Below, piece after piece: positions 49,814 to 58,981 of a DNA stretch of 64,000 nt. This DNA is from an uncultured archaeon. GTDB taxonomy: Archaea; Nanobdellota; Nanobdellia; Pacearchaeales; GW2011-AR1. Both the position numbers and the translations under genes were made by a program. Each line of letters begins with the position of its first letter. Positions within the stretch are counted from its first letter, which is position 1. The notes under the pieces were generated by a model. That model saw only the letters and a program-made list of their open reading frames with translations. It was not told the DNA's origin and did not search any database. Where the stretch lies: the NCBI GenBank assembly GCA_902385625.1, contig CABMGE010000024.1:1-64000 (forward strand), read 5' to 3'.

Positions 49814-52800
49814 TTTTGTTGTTTTTCTGTATCTCTGCCAAATATACTTTCAATATATTTTTTAGTAAGTTCAAGATCTTGTTCAATATAAGCTGGAACA
49901 TTATAATTTCTTACAAGACTTAGTGCAGGTTCAAGATATTTTACAATACTGCCATAAGATATTGTAAATATAAGTTTAGGATTTCCGCATTTTGTGCACT
50001 TCCCATCAAGAGGAGGCCTCCTGAAAATTTCATTACATTTCCCACATCTAAAACTTTGTTGAGAGAATTTTCTCAAATTACCTTTTAAGTCCCTCATAAA
50101 ATGCCTGTCAATTATAAGCCTTGCAACATCTCCTTGATCAACACTCCGGAGTTTTACACATAAATCCATCTGAGCCTCAACTTTATCTTGCATTGTTGGG
50201 AGAGTTTTATATGAAGAACAAGTTGCTCCCGCATTGAAGTTATCACTATCATGTGTAAACCCTGTATTAACATAAGGATCTTCTCCCCTTGCAATTCTCT
50301 GTTTAACCATTTCAATTTCAATTTTATTTGAGTGCATTTTCTTTTCAGCAGACTCATACATAGAAAGAGGATAAGTATTAACAAGTTCAAAATCTAAAAT
50401 TTGATCATCAACCTCTTTTGCATAAACCCTTCCATTTAGGACTAAAGGAGCATCCTGGGTTCCACCTCTATGTGAAGGTAAAAAAGACCTTGAAAAATTA
50501 ATTAAAACATCTAAAAGAAGCATTATCGCGGCCTCATCGCCATCACAATCTCTTCTCATTGCAGCATGCATATAAGGCGATGCAAGTAAACCCTGAACTT
50601 TTGAAAATCCAATTATTCTGCAAATAACTCCTGCACAATTATGCGGAGCCATACAAACTCCAAGCTGACCCACAATATCTTCTCTTTTTTTAATATTGTA
50701 AAAAGCAGGAAGATGATAGAATTTAACAAGTAATTCATCAATAAATTTAGCTGCATTTATAAAAACATCATCTGCTTTTTCATCACCGCATTTAACATTA
50801 CAAGGAAGAATTATATCATGTGGTTTGAGTTCAAGAATCTGGTCTTCAGAAACAAGTTCTTTCCCATAACAATCATGAACATATCCAAGTTCTCTAAGTC
50901 TTACAACATTGACCTCAATCTCCTTGGGTTTAAAATGTGAAATAGGTAGTTCAGTCATATCATATCGTATAGTGCCATCTTTATTTACTGAAAGATTATA
51001 TTTTGCTCTTAAAATTCCTTTTACTAAATTCTCCATTGCATGATCTTCTGAACTAGTCCCACGAACTCCCTTGATTAAAGCAGGAACTTCAACCCTCATA
51101 TAACCTAATTTTTCTCTTGCTTTCTCAACATAATGTTTTAAATCAATTCGGGTATTTTTAAAATGACCACCCATATCATGCAGCTTACATTTTTTATCTT
51201 CAATTTCTTTTTCACACCTTCTGCAATAATATTTCTCAATAGTTCTTTCTCCACAACACTCGCAAACCCTATAAATTGTTTCACGATTGCATTTAGTGCA
51301 AAAATTAAATGGAAAATCTCCCCTTACAGTGCCTATTTCTTCAGCAGCATTAACACTCCTAAGTCTGCCTCCTTCATTTCCGACAGGAAAAAGAACACTT
51401 GGACTTCCGATTAATTTTCTTAACTTTGCTTTTTCAGGCCTTCCCATCCTGCTTCCTATAAACTCTCCAGCCTTGTCTTTTATAATATATTTAGAAAGTT
51501 TGTTGATTATTGCTAAAACTTTTTCTCCCTCTGAAATTTCCTCTAATTTTTTTTCAGAACCAGAAATTACAGAACTGTTTTCTTTAGAGATCCCAAGAGC
51601 CTCCAAAATACCATCTGCATTGCTAAAATCAAAATTGATTTCAAGTTGACCTATAAAGTCAGGTTCAAATCCTAAATTAACAAGCAAAGCCTTTGTATCG
51701 TTATTTTCAAGTATAACATTTTCAATAAAAACCTCGTGGGGAACTCCGATCAATTCAAGTGCTCTCTTCCCTACTTGAAATCTTTCTCTATCTGTTAAAC
51801 CAAAGGGAAATAATAATTTACCATTATTTATTCGTGAGTGTAAAAACCAGTCAATAAATCCTAAAAATTGTTCATAATTTATCTGATTCCAATAATATAT
51901 GTAACTTGGATGAAGCGGAACATTAAATTTATTTGAAAGTTCAACTGCTTTTTCAAGTTCTACTTTATAGCAATTATCTACCTTTCCTGAATTCTTTTCA
52001 AGTTCCAAATTCCACCACTCTTCAACATAACCAGGTTTAATAAGAACTGCATTCCTGTTCATGACATCTCCAAGCGGAAAAAGAATATCTCCAGGATAGA
52101 TTATTTCTGAAACATCCTTATATAATTTTTTTGCCTCATCATAATCGTAGAGTTTTTTAACAGTCCCATTTTTAAGTTTTATAATGGGTCCGTCAATTAA
52201 ATCACATGGAGTAGTAACGCAACCTTTTGTAGGCTTTTCAATTTTTAATTGAGTTCCTGTTGCAATAAAATCATTTGTAATCCCCATCGTAGCTGGATGA
52301 ACAGAAACAGCTGAAAACCCTGCAACTCTGCTTCGCCCATACCTGAATCTAAATCCTTTTCCGGGATAACCAAAAACAGGCCTTCCTGCAACCAGATCTT
52401 TTATATAAGTGGGACTTGAATCAGTTTTTCCAGTATCTCTTTTTTCATGTAACTCCACATATTCATCAAGCCATTCCCAATCTTTCACAGTAAAACCATT
52501 TTTTTGAATTCCCTTAAGTAGTCTTTGCCCTTTTTTTGCTTTTTGTGCAAGCCCTTCTCCAATTATTAAACAAAATCCGCCCCTAATACAATCAGTTTCT
52601 ATTCTCGGAAGATTCTTAAAATTGCTTACCTCTCTTGTTTCAGTTGGATCTCCGCATACTTGTATAGGAATATTTTTTCCAATAAAAAAGGCCTCATCTT
52701 CTGTTGGGAGATATTGTAAATTCGTAACTCTCTCATGATAATCATAAAGTTCTGTAACCGTTCTCTTTGCTTCTTGTTCAGTCGGATCATATCTTGCATA

Positions 52801-53331
52801 GCCAAATACTTGCCTTATATAATCAATAAGCATTACAACCATGCAACTTGCAGTTGTTCCAGCACTCCTAATCGGTCCTGAAAAATAAGCCTTAAGATAA
52901 GTTTCTCCATTTTGAGTTTTTCCAGGTTTTATTTCAGTAAATCCTTCAAGAGGGGAACTTACAACTCCAAGAGTTGTGTATGCAAAACCAACTCTTATCC
53001 CTGCATCCATTGCTTCCATCTGATTTTCAAAAGTGCAATATTTTTGTTTTGCAATTTCTTCTGCAATTTTAAAACTTACGCTGTTATCAAGTGCCCCATA
53101 TTGTTTTTCAAGTTCGAGTATCCGATCAATTATTTCATCTTTATCAAGTTGGGGATATTTTGTTGCAATAAGTCTTACAACTTTTGCAGCCATTGTCATT
53201 GCAAGTGGAGCTTCTACTTCATCCTTAGGATCATATCCTCTGGCTCTAGCTTCTTTTGCCCTTACATAATTTCTTTCTATCTCTTTCCCAAGATTTTCAA
53301 AGTATTTTTCTGTTTCTTGTGTAAATGCCAT
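49795..53331 (-). CDS. polC: PolD DNA polymerase, large catalytic subunit DP2
   Basis: A 1178-residue DP2. The catalytic acidic motif is RRDCDGDEAAIM with D928, D930 and D932. Zinc-binding cysteine groups are CTKCNRETIYRVCECC (near residues 679-694), CRRCEKEIEDKKCKLH, and CGKCNEIFRRPPLDGKCTKC at the end. The C-terminus QQNIDQWF fits the PCNA-interaction consensus Q-x-x-h-x-x-a-a exactly. It is the replicative polymerase of most archaea except Crenarchaea. It is complete, with no intein. Its start overlaps the preceding Nudix gene by 35 bases. Confidence 0.96.
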   Translation of the reverse strand: MAFTQETEKYFENLGKEIERNYVRAKEARARGYDPKDEVEAPLAMTMAAKVVRLIATKYPQLDKDEIIDRILELEKQYGALDNSVSFKIAEEIAKQKYCTFENQMEAMDAGIRVGFAYTTLGVVSSPLEGFTEIKPGKTQNGETYLKAYFSGPIRSAGTTASCMVVMLIDYIRQVFGYARYDPTEQEAKRTVTELYDYHERVTNLQYLPTEDEAFFIGKNIPIQVCGDPTETREVSNFKNLPRIETDCIRGGFCLIIGEGLAQKAKKGQRLLKGIQKNGFTVKDWEWLDEYVELHEKRDTGKTDSSPTYIKDLVAGRPVFGYPGKGFRFRYGRSRVAGFSAVSVHPATMGITNDFIATGTQLKIEKPTKGCVTTPCDLIDGPIIKLKNGTVKKLYDYDEAKKLYKDVSEIIYPGDILFPLGDVMNRNAVLIKPGYVEEWWNLELEKNSGKVDNCYKVELEKAVELSNKFNVPLHPSYIYYWNQINYEQFLGFIDWFLHSRINNGKLLFPFGLTDRERFQVGKRALELIGVPHEVFIENVILENNDTKALLVNLGFEPDFIGQLEINFDFSNADGILEALGISKENSSVISGSEKKLEEISEGEKVLAIINKLSKYIIKDKAGEFIGSRMGRPEKAKLRKLIGSPSVLFPVGNEGGRLRSVNAAEEIGTVRGDFPFNFCTKCNRETIYRVCECCGERTIEKYYCRRCEKEIEDKKCKLHDMGGHFKNTRIDLKHYVEKAREKLGYMRVEVPALIKGVRGTSSEDHAMENLVKGILRAKYNLSVNKDGTIRYDMTELPISHFKPKEIEVNVVRLRELGYVHDCYGKELVSEDQILELKPHDIILPCNVKCGDEKADDVFINAAKFIDELLVKFYHLPAFYNIKKREDIVGQLGVCMAPHNCAGVICRIIGFSKVQGLLASPYMHAAMRRDCDGDEAAIMLLLDVLINFSRSFLPSHRGGTQDAPLVLNGRVYAKEVDDQILDFELVNTYPLSMYESAEKKMHSNKIEIEMVKQRIARGEDPYVNTGFTHDSDNFNAGATCSSYKTLPTMQDKVEAQMDLCVKLRSVDQGDVARLIIDRHFMRDLKGNLRKFSQQSFRCGKCNEIFRRPPLDGKCTKCGNPKLIFTISYGSIVKYLEPALSLVRNYNVPAYIEQDLELTKKYIESIFGRDTEKQQNIDQWF

Positions 53332-54412
53332 TTTTTCTTACCTCATTTATCTGTTCTAACACTTCATCCCACTTGGTTACTGAGACTATATTCTCATGCT
53401 TAGTATAATCTAAATTCCAAGGTCTTTTAAAAAGAAATACTAAAATGCCTTTTTTTGCAGAATCAAGTGCATAGTCAGGATTATCTTCAATTAAAATTGT
53501 AATTCCTTGCTCTTTACAAATCTCTGCTTTTGTTTTTCCTTGAAGATGAAAATCTCCTGAAAAAATAATATTCATATTATCTCGATTAAAATTTTTCTTA
53601 AAAAAAATTTCAGTTTTCTCTTTAAATTTCAAAGGTCTGGCAGTAACAATAAATATCTCACTATCATTTTCAAATCTTTCAATAAAATTCTTTGCTCCAA
53701 AAATTAAATTAATTTCATCAAAAAAATGTGAATTATGAAATTCATCTACAGACCTTATTGCATCATCTCTTGTCCATCTAAAAAAATCATTCTTCCAAAG
53801 ATCATAGGATTTAATATCCTCTTTTTTAACATTTTTACCGTTTTTTTCATTATAAAACTCCAAAAATTTGTGCATAAAATCGCCAACTACTTCATCAAGA
53901 TCAATCCCAATCCTGAGTTTTTTGGGGCTATTCATTTTCCACTCACCAATTCCTGCTTTTTGGGTGAACATTTTATCAAGCATTTCTATTTCCTCATAAA
54001 TTCCCTCAATTAAATCATAATTTTTAGCTTCTTCTAAACTAACCCATCTAGAGTCACAAGATTCTTCGTTTAATTTGACTTCACCGCTAGAATAGTTTGC
54101 AAATAAACTAATAATTAGCATTGGTGAATTATCTGGTTTAATAAAAGTCATACTAGTTATATATCCAATATCCTGGATTTTAAGTCCAACCTCTTCAAAA
54201 ATTTCTCTTCTGAGTACTTCTTCAAGAACATTATACCAATGAACAGAAGTATCTTTTTTTCGATCAAGATAATCGCGAGTTTCAAGATTACCTCCAGGAA
54301 CAGTCCATTTTCCTGGAAAATTTTTCTTATGAAGTGCTCTTTTTGTAATTAAATACTTACCATCCTTAATAATTATTCCTGTAACCGCAATATGATGCTT
54401 ATTGTCCTGCAT
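53297..54412 (-). CDS. Nudix hydrolase fused to a 5'-nucleotidase-like HAD domain
   Basis: A 371-residue fusion. Residues about 5-150 form a Nudix domain: GKWTVPGGNLE, then after an insertion of about 15 residues LRREIFEEVGL, which completes the Nudix box. Residues about 168-360 form an HAD-type 5'(3')-deoxyribonucleotidase: GIDLDEVVGDF, FIVTARP, and ILIEDNPDYAL. Such activities would hydrolyse altered nucleotides. The gene lies between DP1 and DP2 with overlaps of 14 and 35 bases, suggesting cotranslation with the polymerase. A role in cleaning the dNTP pool is inference. Confidence 0.86.
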   Translation of the reverse strand: MQDNKHHIAVTGIIIKDGKYLITKRALHKKNFPGKWTVPGGNLETRDYLDRKKDTSVHWYNVLEEVLRREIFEEVGLKIQDIGYITSMTFIKPDNSPMLIISLFANYSSGEVKLNEESCDSRWVSLEEAKNYDLIEGIYEEIEMLDKMFTQKAGIGEWKMNSPKKLRIGIDLDEVVGDFMHKFLEFYNEKNGKNVKKEDIKSYDLWKNDFFRWTRDDAIRSVDEFHNSHFFDEINLIFGAKNFIERFENDSEIFIVTARPLKFKEKTEIFFKKNFNRDNMNIIFSGDFHLQGKTKAEICKEQGITILIEDNPDYALDSAKKGILVFLFKRPWNLDYTKHENIVSVTKWDEVLEQINEVRKNGIYTRNRKIL

Positions 54413-56063
54413 CTTTTTTTACCTCATAAAGAATATTATTGGAATCATTGTTTTCAATTTCTTTTATTTTATCACCTTCCAAGTCTTCATCAACATCACT
54501 AAAATCAATTATTTTAATAGCCCCTGTTTGAAGATTTAAAACAGGAACTTTCCCGGGATCAGGTTTATTTCCAACTTTTTCTTCAAAGGGAGTTATTGAT
54601 TGCCAGCAAGAACTTGCAATTATTAAAGTACCATTGTATTTATCAATATCAGGTTTATGTAAATCTCCTGTTGCAACAACATCTGGAATTTCTTTAATTA
54701 ACATAGAATCTTCATTTTCATCAGGAATATATACCATTTCCCCATGAGTTGGAGCAAGATGCCTGCGAAGTAATAAATGCTTTACAACTCTTGCAGGATA
54801 TTGATGTGCATTAATGAGCCTTAATTCTTCTATTTCGTTTATAATTGGATGCATACTTGCGCCATGATACATAAGAACTCTTATTCCTTGTCTACCTTCA
54901 CCACCCTCTATTTCAACCATGCTAGGATTACTTACTAAAAATAAATTAGGTATTTTATGTAAAGCTTCTCCAAAATCTTCGCCAATAGGAGGTTGCGGCT
55001 CTGCAACCCTTACACCATCATGCTGTCCAGGACAAAGAATGATACTTATATGGCTTGGAACTTTTTTCAAATATTCGGCAAGAACATCATATTGTTTTTT
55101 CATATCTTTGATTGTGAGAAATTTTTCTTGCCCTGGATAAATACCAACACCATCAACACTATCCCCTACAATAAATAAATACTTTATTTTTTTAAGCAAT
55201 TCTTTCTGAGCGGGATTGCAATCCTCTCCATTAAGCCAACCAATAAATTTTTCAAAATTCCTTTGTAAAAAGTTAACACTTCCTATGTGGATATCAGATG
55301 TGAAAACTGCATAAGTTTCCTTTTCACTTTTATGTTTCTCTTTTAAAAAACAATCAGGATAAAAAATATCATTAACAAATAAAAATTCTTTACTACCACT
55401 GCATTTAAATCCAATTACATCATCGAGAAGTATCTCTTTTGCTTTTTCAAATATTTCTTCTTTACTTTGATTTATTAAAAGTTTTATTCTATCCGTCAAA
55501 TCTTCTACTTCTAAAATTATATTTTTATTTTTAGTTATTGATTTTGATGTGACAATTCCAATTATTGAAAAATTTCTATGATTTTTTCCTATTTTATCAA
55601 TTGAAGTTAAATTCTCAAGTTCAGTTTTCTGTTGAATAAGGCCCTTTAAAAAAACAAATCTATTTCTAAAGTGCCTGACAAAATCTTTTACTTCTATTTT
55701 TTTTGAAGAGATTATAGGTGAAGAGATTATTTTAACAGGCGGATTCTTTGCTTCTAAATTATCCGAAGTATTAGCCTCGTAAAAAGTCTCCTTATGAACT
55801 TCAACGGAAATAGATACATTAATGAAAAATTTTTCAATAAGCTTCTTTTTCTCACTGTCCAGGTCAAAAAATATAGGCCTTAATTTGTCTATATTTTGAT
55901 TTACTAAGTTTTTTGTAATCAGTTTTTGTTTTGAAATTATAGCAATTTTATTTATTATCTCATTAGCTATTTCTTCATCCTTAAGTTCACTTAAAAAATC
56001 TAGCATTTCTTTATCTAAAAGAAATCCTCTTTCTAAAAATAATTTTAAAATATTTTGAGCCAT
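54399..56063 (-). CDS. polB: PolD small subunit DP1 (3'-5' exonuclease)
   Basis: A 554-residue DP1. An N-terminal helical and OB region (residues about 1-240) is followed by a calcineurin-like phosphoesterase domain: TSDIHIGS, GDSVDGVG, CPGQHD, YHGAS and TGDLHKPD supply the metal ligands. All are intact, so proofreading 3'-5' exonuclease activity is expected. DP1 pairs with DP2 to form PolD. The gene is 117 bases downstream of orc1/cdc6 on the same strand, a cluster also seen near archaeal origins. Confidence 0.94.
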   Translation of the reverse strand: MAQNILKLFLERGFLLDKEMLDFLSELKDEEIANEIINKIAIISKQKLITKNLVNQNIDKLRPIFFDLDSEKKKLIEKFFINVSISVEVHKETFYEANTSDNLEAKNPPVKIISSPIISSKKIEVKDFVRHFRNRFVFLKGLIQQKTELENLTSIDKIGKNHRNFSIIGIVTSKSITKNKNIILEVEDLTDRIKLLINQSKEEIFEKAKEILLDDVIGFKCSGSKEFLFVNDIFYPDCFLKEKHKSEKETYAVFTSDIHIGSVNFLQRNFEKFIGWLNGEDCNPAQKELLKKIKYLFIVGDSVDGVGIYPGQEKFLTIKDMKKQYDVLAEYLKKVPSHISIILCPGQHDGVRVAEPQPPIGEDFGEALHKIPNLFLVSNPSMVEIEGGEGRQGIRVLMYHGASMHPIINEIEELRLINAHQYPARVVKHLLLRRHLAPTHGEMVYIPDENEDSMLIKEIPDVVATGDLHKPDIDKYNGTLIIASSCWQSITPFEEKVGNKPDPGKVPVLNLQTGAIKIIDFSDVDEDLEGDKIKEIENNDSNNILYEVKKDAGQ

Positions 56064-56180
56064 TTTGTTTGTATTCGTATTTAAAAATTTTATTCCAAGA
56101 TGTTATCATTTTCAGTTAATTTAAACCTAAGCTACTATTTACCAGAGATAATAATAAAAATACAGGCAAAAGAATAGAAA

Positions 56181-57380
56181 TTAAAGATTTAATGATTCTA
56201 TAAGTATTTCCCTGGATTTTCTCGAAATTGTATCAGGTATTGCAAGTTTTATTTCTCTTGTTCTGCCATGTCTTCCATTACTTATTACCCTTGCATTGAT
56301 TAAACCGAGCATATCAAACTCTGCAATAATATCACTTACTCTTCTTTGAGTCAAATCTTCTTGTTTTGTTTTTTTGCAAAGATCTTGATAATAGGTATAA
56401 ACATCACCAGTGAATATATTTTCTTTAGAGTTCTCTATAAGATCAAAAATAGAATATAAAACTAATTGAAATTGTTTTGGTTGCGTTTCAATAATATCAA
56501 GAATTTTATCTCTTTCAATTTTGTCATTCGCAGAATCAATATGCTTTATCTCAATTATTGGACTTGATTCCCTTTCAGCAATTTCACCTGCAACTCTTAA
56601 AAGATCGAGGGCGCGTCTTGCATCCCCATGCTCTCTTGCAGCAAAAGCAGCACATTTTGCAATAACCCCCTCTGAAACAACACCAGGTTTAAATGCCTCT
56701 TGAGATCTTTTTCTTAAAATATCTTGTAATTGTAATGCATTATAAGGCGGGAAAACTATTTCTTCTTCAGAAAGAGAGCTCCTCACTCTTTGATCTATTT
56801 CATCCAAAAATCTTAAATCATTACTTATACCCACTACAACAATTTGAGTTTTAGATAGTTCAGAATTAAGCCTGGTTAAATTATATAAAAATTCGTCTGA
56901 AATCTTTTTTACTGCCTGATCTATTTCATCAAGTATAAGGATTAACAATTTTTCTTCGCTATTCTCTAAAATTTCTACAAATTTTAAATAAATCTGACCT
57001 GTTGGAAGGCCTGTTTCAGGAACATTTCCGCCTAATTTTTTTATAAGTTCAGCAAGTATCCTATATTCAGTATCAGCCACTTTCTTTAATTTGCAATTAA
57101 GATACTCTACCCTAAGAACCTTAGAGTCTTTAACTCTCATAGTCAATTGATCTGCAACATGCATTACTGAAAGAGTTTTTCCCGTACCAGTTTTACCATA
57201 AATAAATAAATTACTTGTCTTTTGACCAAGTAAACTTGGAGCAAGAATAGATGCAATATGATCTATCTGTTTGTTTCTATGAGGTATATCTTCAGGAGAA
57301 TGATTTGATTGAAGGATTTGCTTGTTCTTAAATAAACTTCTGCTACCGACAGAATCGAATATTTTATCCAAATTTGACAT
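56181..57380 (-). CDS. cdc6: Origin recognition/Cdc6 initiator ATPase
   Basis: A 399-residue AAA+ initiator. Walker A is GKTGTGKT at 62-69, Walker B is LILDEIDQ at about 148-155, the Sensor 1-type motif is VVVGISNDL, and the arginine finger region is FLDEIDQRVRSSL. A winged-helix DNA-binding domain follows (residues about 305-395), with RRVSDIIAEFDMLGLINARVIS and a wing ending GRHGRTREIKLAI. It binds origin ORB elements and loads MCM. The intergenic region to its right holds ORB-like sequences, as expected for an initiator beside its own origin. Confidence 0.95.
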   Translation of the reverse strand: MSNLDKIFDSVGSRSLFKNKQILQSNHSPEDIPHRNKQIDHIASILAPSLLGQKTSNLFIYGKTGTGKTLSVMHVADQLTMRVKDSKVLRVEYLNCKLKKVADTEYRILAELIKKLGGNVPETGLPTGQIYLKFVEILENSEEKLLILILDEIDQAVKKISDEFLYNLTRLNSELSKTQIVVVGISNDLRFLDEIDQRVRSSLSEEEIVFPPYNALQLQDILRKRSQEAFKPGVVSEGVIAKCAAFAAREHGDARRALDLLRVAGEIAERESSPIIEIKHIDSANDKIERDKILDIIETQPKQFQLVLYSIFDLIENSKENIFTGDVYTYYQDLCKKTKQEDLTQRRVSDIIAEFDMLGLINARVISNGRHGRTREIKLAIPDTISRKSREILIESLNL

Positions 57381-57485
57381 CTCTTTTTACCTACCTATTT
57401 TTTAATAAAAGAAAAACAGATTCTCAACTTTATAAATATGATTATTCTAAATAGTACCTAACCACTATTTCCTATGAAAAAGAGG

Positions 57486-57501
57486 TTAACTTGAGAGTTA
57501 A
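57486..57501. repeat. Dyad in the cdc6 leader side of the origin
   Basis: TTAACT and AGTTAA are perfect 6-base arms around TGAG. It lies about 106-121 bases upstream of the cdc6 ATG, and could be an operator for cdc6 or an initiator accessory site. Confidence 0.35.
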
Positions 57502-57552
57502 TACTCGTAATAATAAAAAATAAATAAAATTCAAACTATAAATAAATAACTA

Positions 57553-57580
57553 CCCCCACACCATCTTTTCCATTGGAGAA
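57553..57580 (-). other. ORB-like initiator binding element 1
   Basis: On the minus strand it reads TCTCCAATGGAAA, nine bases, then GGGGGT. This matches the archaeal ORB: a dyad TCCA-x-TGGA-type core followed by a G-string. Match is good in both parts. Confidence 0.7.
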
Positions 57581-57740
57581 TTAATTAATAATATATTTAT
57601 TTTTTAAAAAAATAATAGATAATTCTTAAAAAAGTATATTCTATATTATATATATTATTATTATATATAATATAATATAATTAAATTTATAAATAAAAAA
57701 TTAAAAAAACTTTTTCTTTTTACTTATATCTTTTTAAACA
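57581..57740. other. AT-rich probable unwinding element (DUE)
   Basis: About 160 bases almost free of G and C (runs such as ATATATTATTATTATATATA) lie between the two inverted ORB-like elements. In archaeal origins the DUE is flanked by inverted ORBs, and this arrangement fits. Confidence 0.65.
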
Positions 57741-57770
57741 TTTCCATAAGAAATCATAGGGTGAGGGGGT
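57741..57770 (+). other. ORB-like initiator binding element 2
   Basis: On the plus strand it reads TTTCCATAAGAAAT, then TGAGGGGGT. The G-string is as in ORB element 1, in inverted orientation, while the dyad part is more degenerate and the spacer is two bases longer. Confidence 0.6.
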
Positions 57771-57822
57771 ATTATTATACTAAAATAAGATTATACGAAC
57801 CTTTTTATATATTATATATAAT

Positions 57823-57846
57823 TTATTATTATTATTATTATTATTA
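57823..57846. repeat. (TTA)8 microsatellite in the origin region
   Basis: Eight consecutive TTA units lie to the right of ORB-like element 2. It is a simple-sequence tract of low melting stability that may add to origin unwinding or vary between strains. Confidence 0.6.
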
Positions 57847-58004
57847 AAGAATAAAAGATATTATTCAATCAATATCTCTTGTTATAATAAGTCTTTTTTA
57901 ATAATTATTAATTATTTTTCTTTTAATAAATATTCTTTTATACACTAATTTTTAAGGACTTTCTTCCCTCGGTAATTTTATTATACTGAATTATCACAGA
58001 AAAC

Positions 58005-58012
58005 TTTATAAA
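58005..58012 (+). promoter_or_regulatory. TATA box for the PRC-barrel gene
   Basis: AAAACTTTATAAACAAT is centred 26 bases before the ATG at 58034, with purine-rich bases before it as for a BRE. It closely matches the box before aEF1-beta. Confidence 0.55.
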
Positions 58013-58033
58013 CAATTTGTATATACATAGATT

Positions 58034-58294
58034 ATGGCAATTGAAAAAAAACCGCATAAAGAGATAATAAATAAGCCTGTTGTCACAAAAGAGGGTAAGA
58101 AATTAGGTACAATAAGAGATGTAACTTTTGAAACAAGAACTGGTGAATTAATTCACATGGTTTTAAGAGATCCAACTCCTTATTCAAACCAACTTAATTT
58201 GGAAAGGTCTCAAGAAGGAGAAGTCTTGGTTCCATATAACTCTATAATTGCAATAGGTGATTTTGTTGTTGTTTCAGAAGAAGACTTAGTTTAA
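58034..58294 (+). CDS. PRC-barrel domain protein
   Basis: An 86-residue single PRC-barrel: KPVVTKEGKKLGTIRDVTFETRTGELIHMVL, then VPYNSIIAIGDFVVVSEEDL. This is the small archaeal form (RimM C-terminal-like fold) of unknown function. Leaderless-type promoter. It is the first plus-strand gene right of the predicted origin. Confidence 0.85.
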   Translation: MAIEKKPHKEIINKPVVTKEGKKLGTIRDVTFETRTGELIHMVLRDPTPYSNQLNLERSQEGEVLVPYNSIIAIGDFVVVSEEDLV

Positions 58295-58371
58295 ATAATT
58301 CTTATATAAATAAGAGATTTTAAAAACCTTTTATAATTATTATATTTATATTATTAATAATATTTATAATT

Positions 58372-58917
58372 ATGGAAAATAAAGAGCATTTGGAGATTTT
58401 ACCTCCGAAAATAACTGAAAAGAGGATATGGAATCTAAACAATTTTTTTGTTGCATTAATCATAGGACTAATAATTATATTTTGTTTTTTTGTAATAATT
58501 GCTTATTTTGATCCAACAATTCTTACAAAAACAATGTTATTTGCATTTTTTGTAATAATTTATGCAATTATTTTATTCTTTCTTTTAGAACCAAGGATTA
58601 TTCAGGAGGTAAACCAAACCAGCCTAAGAACTATCACAAATCCAATTATTAAAGAAGTTGTTGTTGAAAAACAAGTTCAAATACCCTATGAAACAGAGAA
58701 AAAAATTTATATCACAAATGTCAGGTCTCCAAGACCAAATATTCCAAAATATGACTATGTTGGTTCATTTCAAACAGGTACTTATCATAAAAGATCTTGT
58801 AGGCTTTCAAAATTAATAAAAAATAAGTATAAAATATTAAACAATGATCCTAATTATTTTATAAAAAATAATTATAAACCGTGTTTAGTTTGTATAAAAC
58901 ATCAAAAAAAGATCTAA
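58372..58917 (+). CDS. Membrane protein with Ada-like zinc-binding domain
   Basis: A 181-residue protein with two hydrophobic helices (residues about 25-50 and 60-80) and a C-terminal soluble domain. YVGSFQTGTYHKRSCRLSKLIKNKYK, then NYFIKNNYKPCLVC, fits the small metal-binding fold seen in the N-terminal domain of Ada and in some nuclease-associated domains (Cys, Cys-x2-Cys). In between is a charged linker (VVVEKQVQIPYETEKKIYI). It may bind DNA or metal at the membrane. Exact role unknown. Confidence 0.7.
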   Translation: MENKEHLEILPPKITEKRIWNLNNFFVALIIGLIIIFCFFVIIAYFDPTILTKTMLFAFFVIIYAIILFFLLEPRIIQEVNQTSLRTITNPIIKEVVVEKQVQIPYETEKKIYITNVRSPRPNIPKYDYVGSFQTGTYHKRSCRLSKLIKNKYKILNNDPNYFIKNNYKPCLVCIKHQKKI

Positions 58918-58981
58918 TCTATTTTAATAAATCAATTCTCGATTAAACCACAACAATCTTTAAAAAGCCAGATTTATATTT

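Larger units (their letters stand above)
57381..58033. other. Predicted replication origin (oriC), gene-free AT-rich region
   Basis: This 653-base gap between orc1/cdc6 and a plus-strand PRC-barrel gene holds no plausible gene. It contains two inverted ORB-like elements (57553-57580 and 57741-57770) enclosing about 160 bases of nearly pure A/T, a (TTA)8 tract and a small dyad. Genes on each side point away from it: minus-strand to the left (48-57.4 kb) and plus-strand to the right (58.0-59.4 kb). The neighbouring cdc6 and PolD genes are those found beside many archaeal origins. Origin activity is inferred. Confidence 0.8.

Noticed and set aside
49795-53331. Possible intein in DP2, RadA or Cdc6
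   Set aside because: All three have normal length and uninterrupted motifs.
57586-57850. AT-rich repeats near the origin as a CRISPR array
   Set aside because: No regularly spaced identical repeats with unique spacers; only simple A/T sequence.
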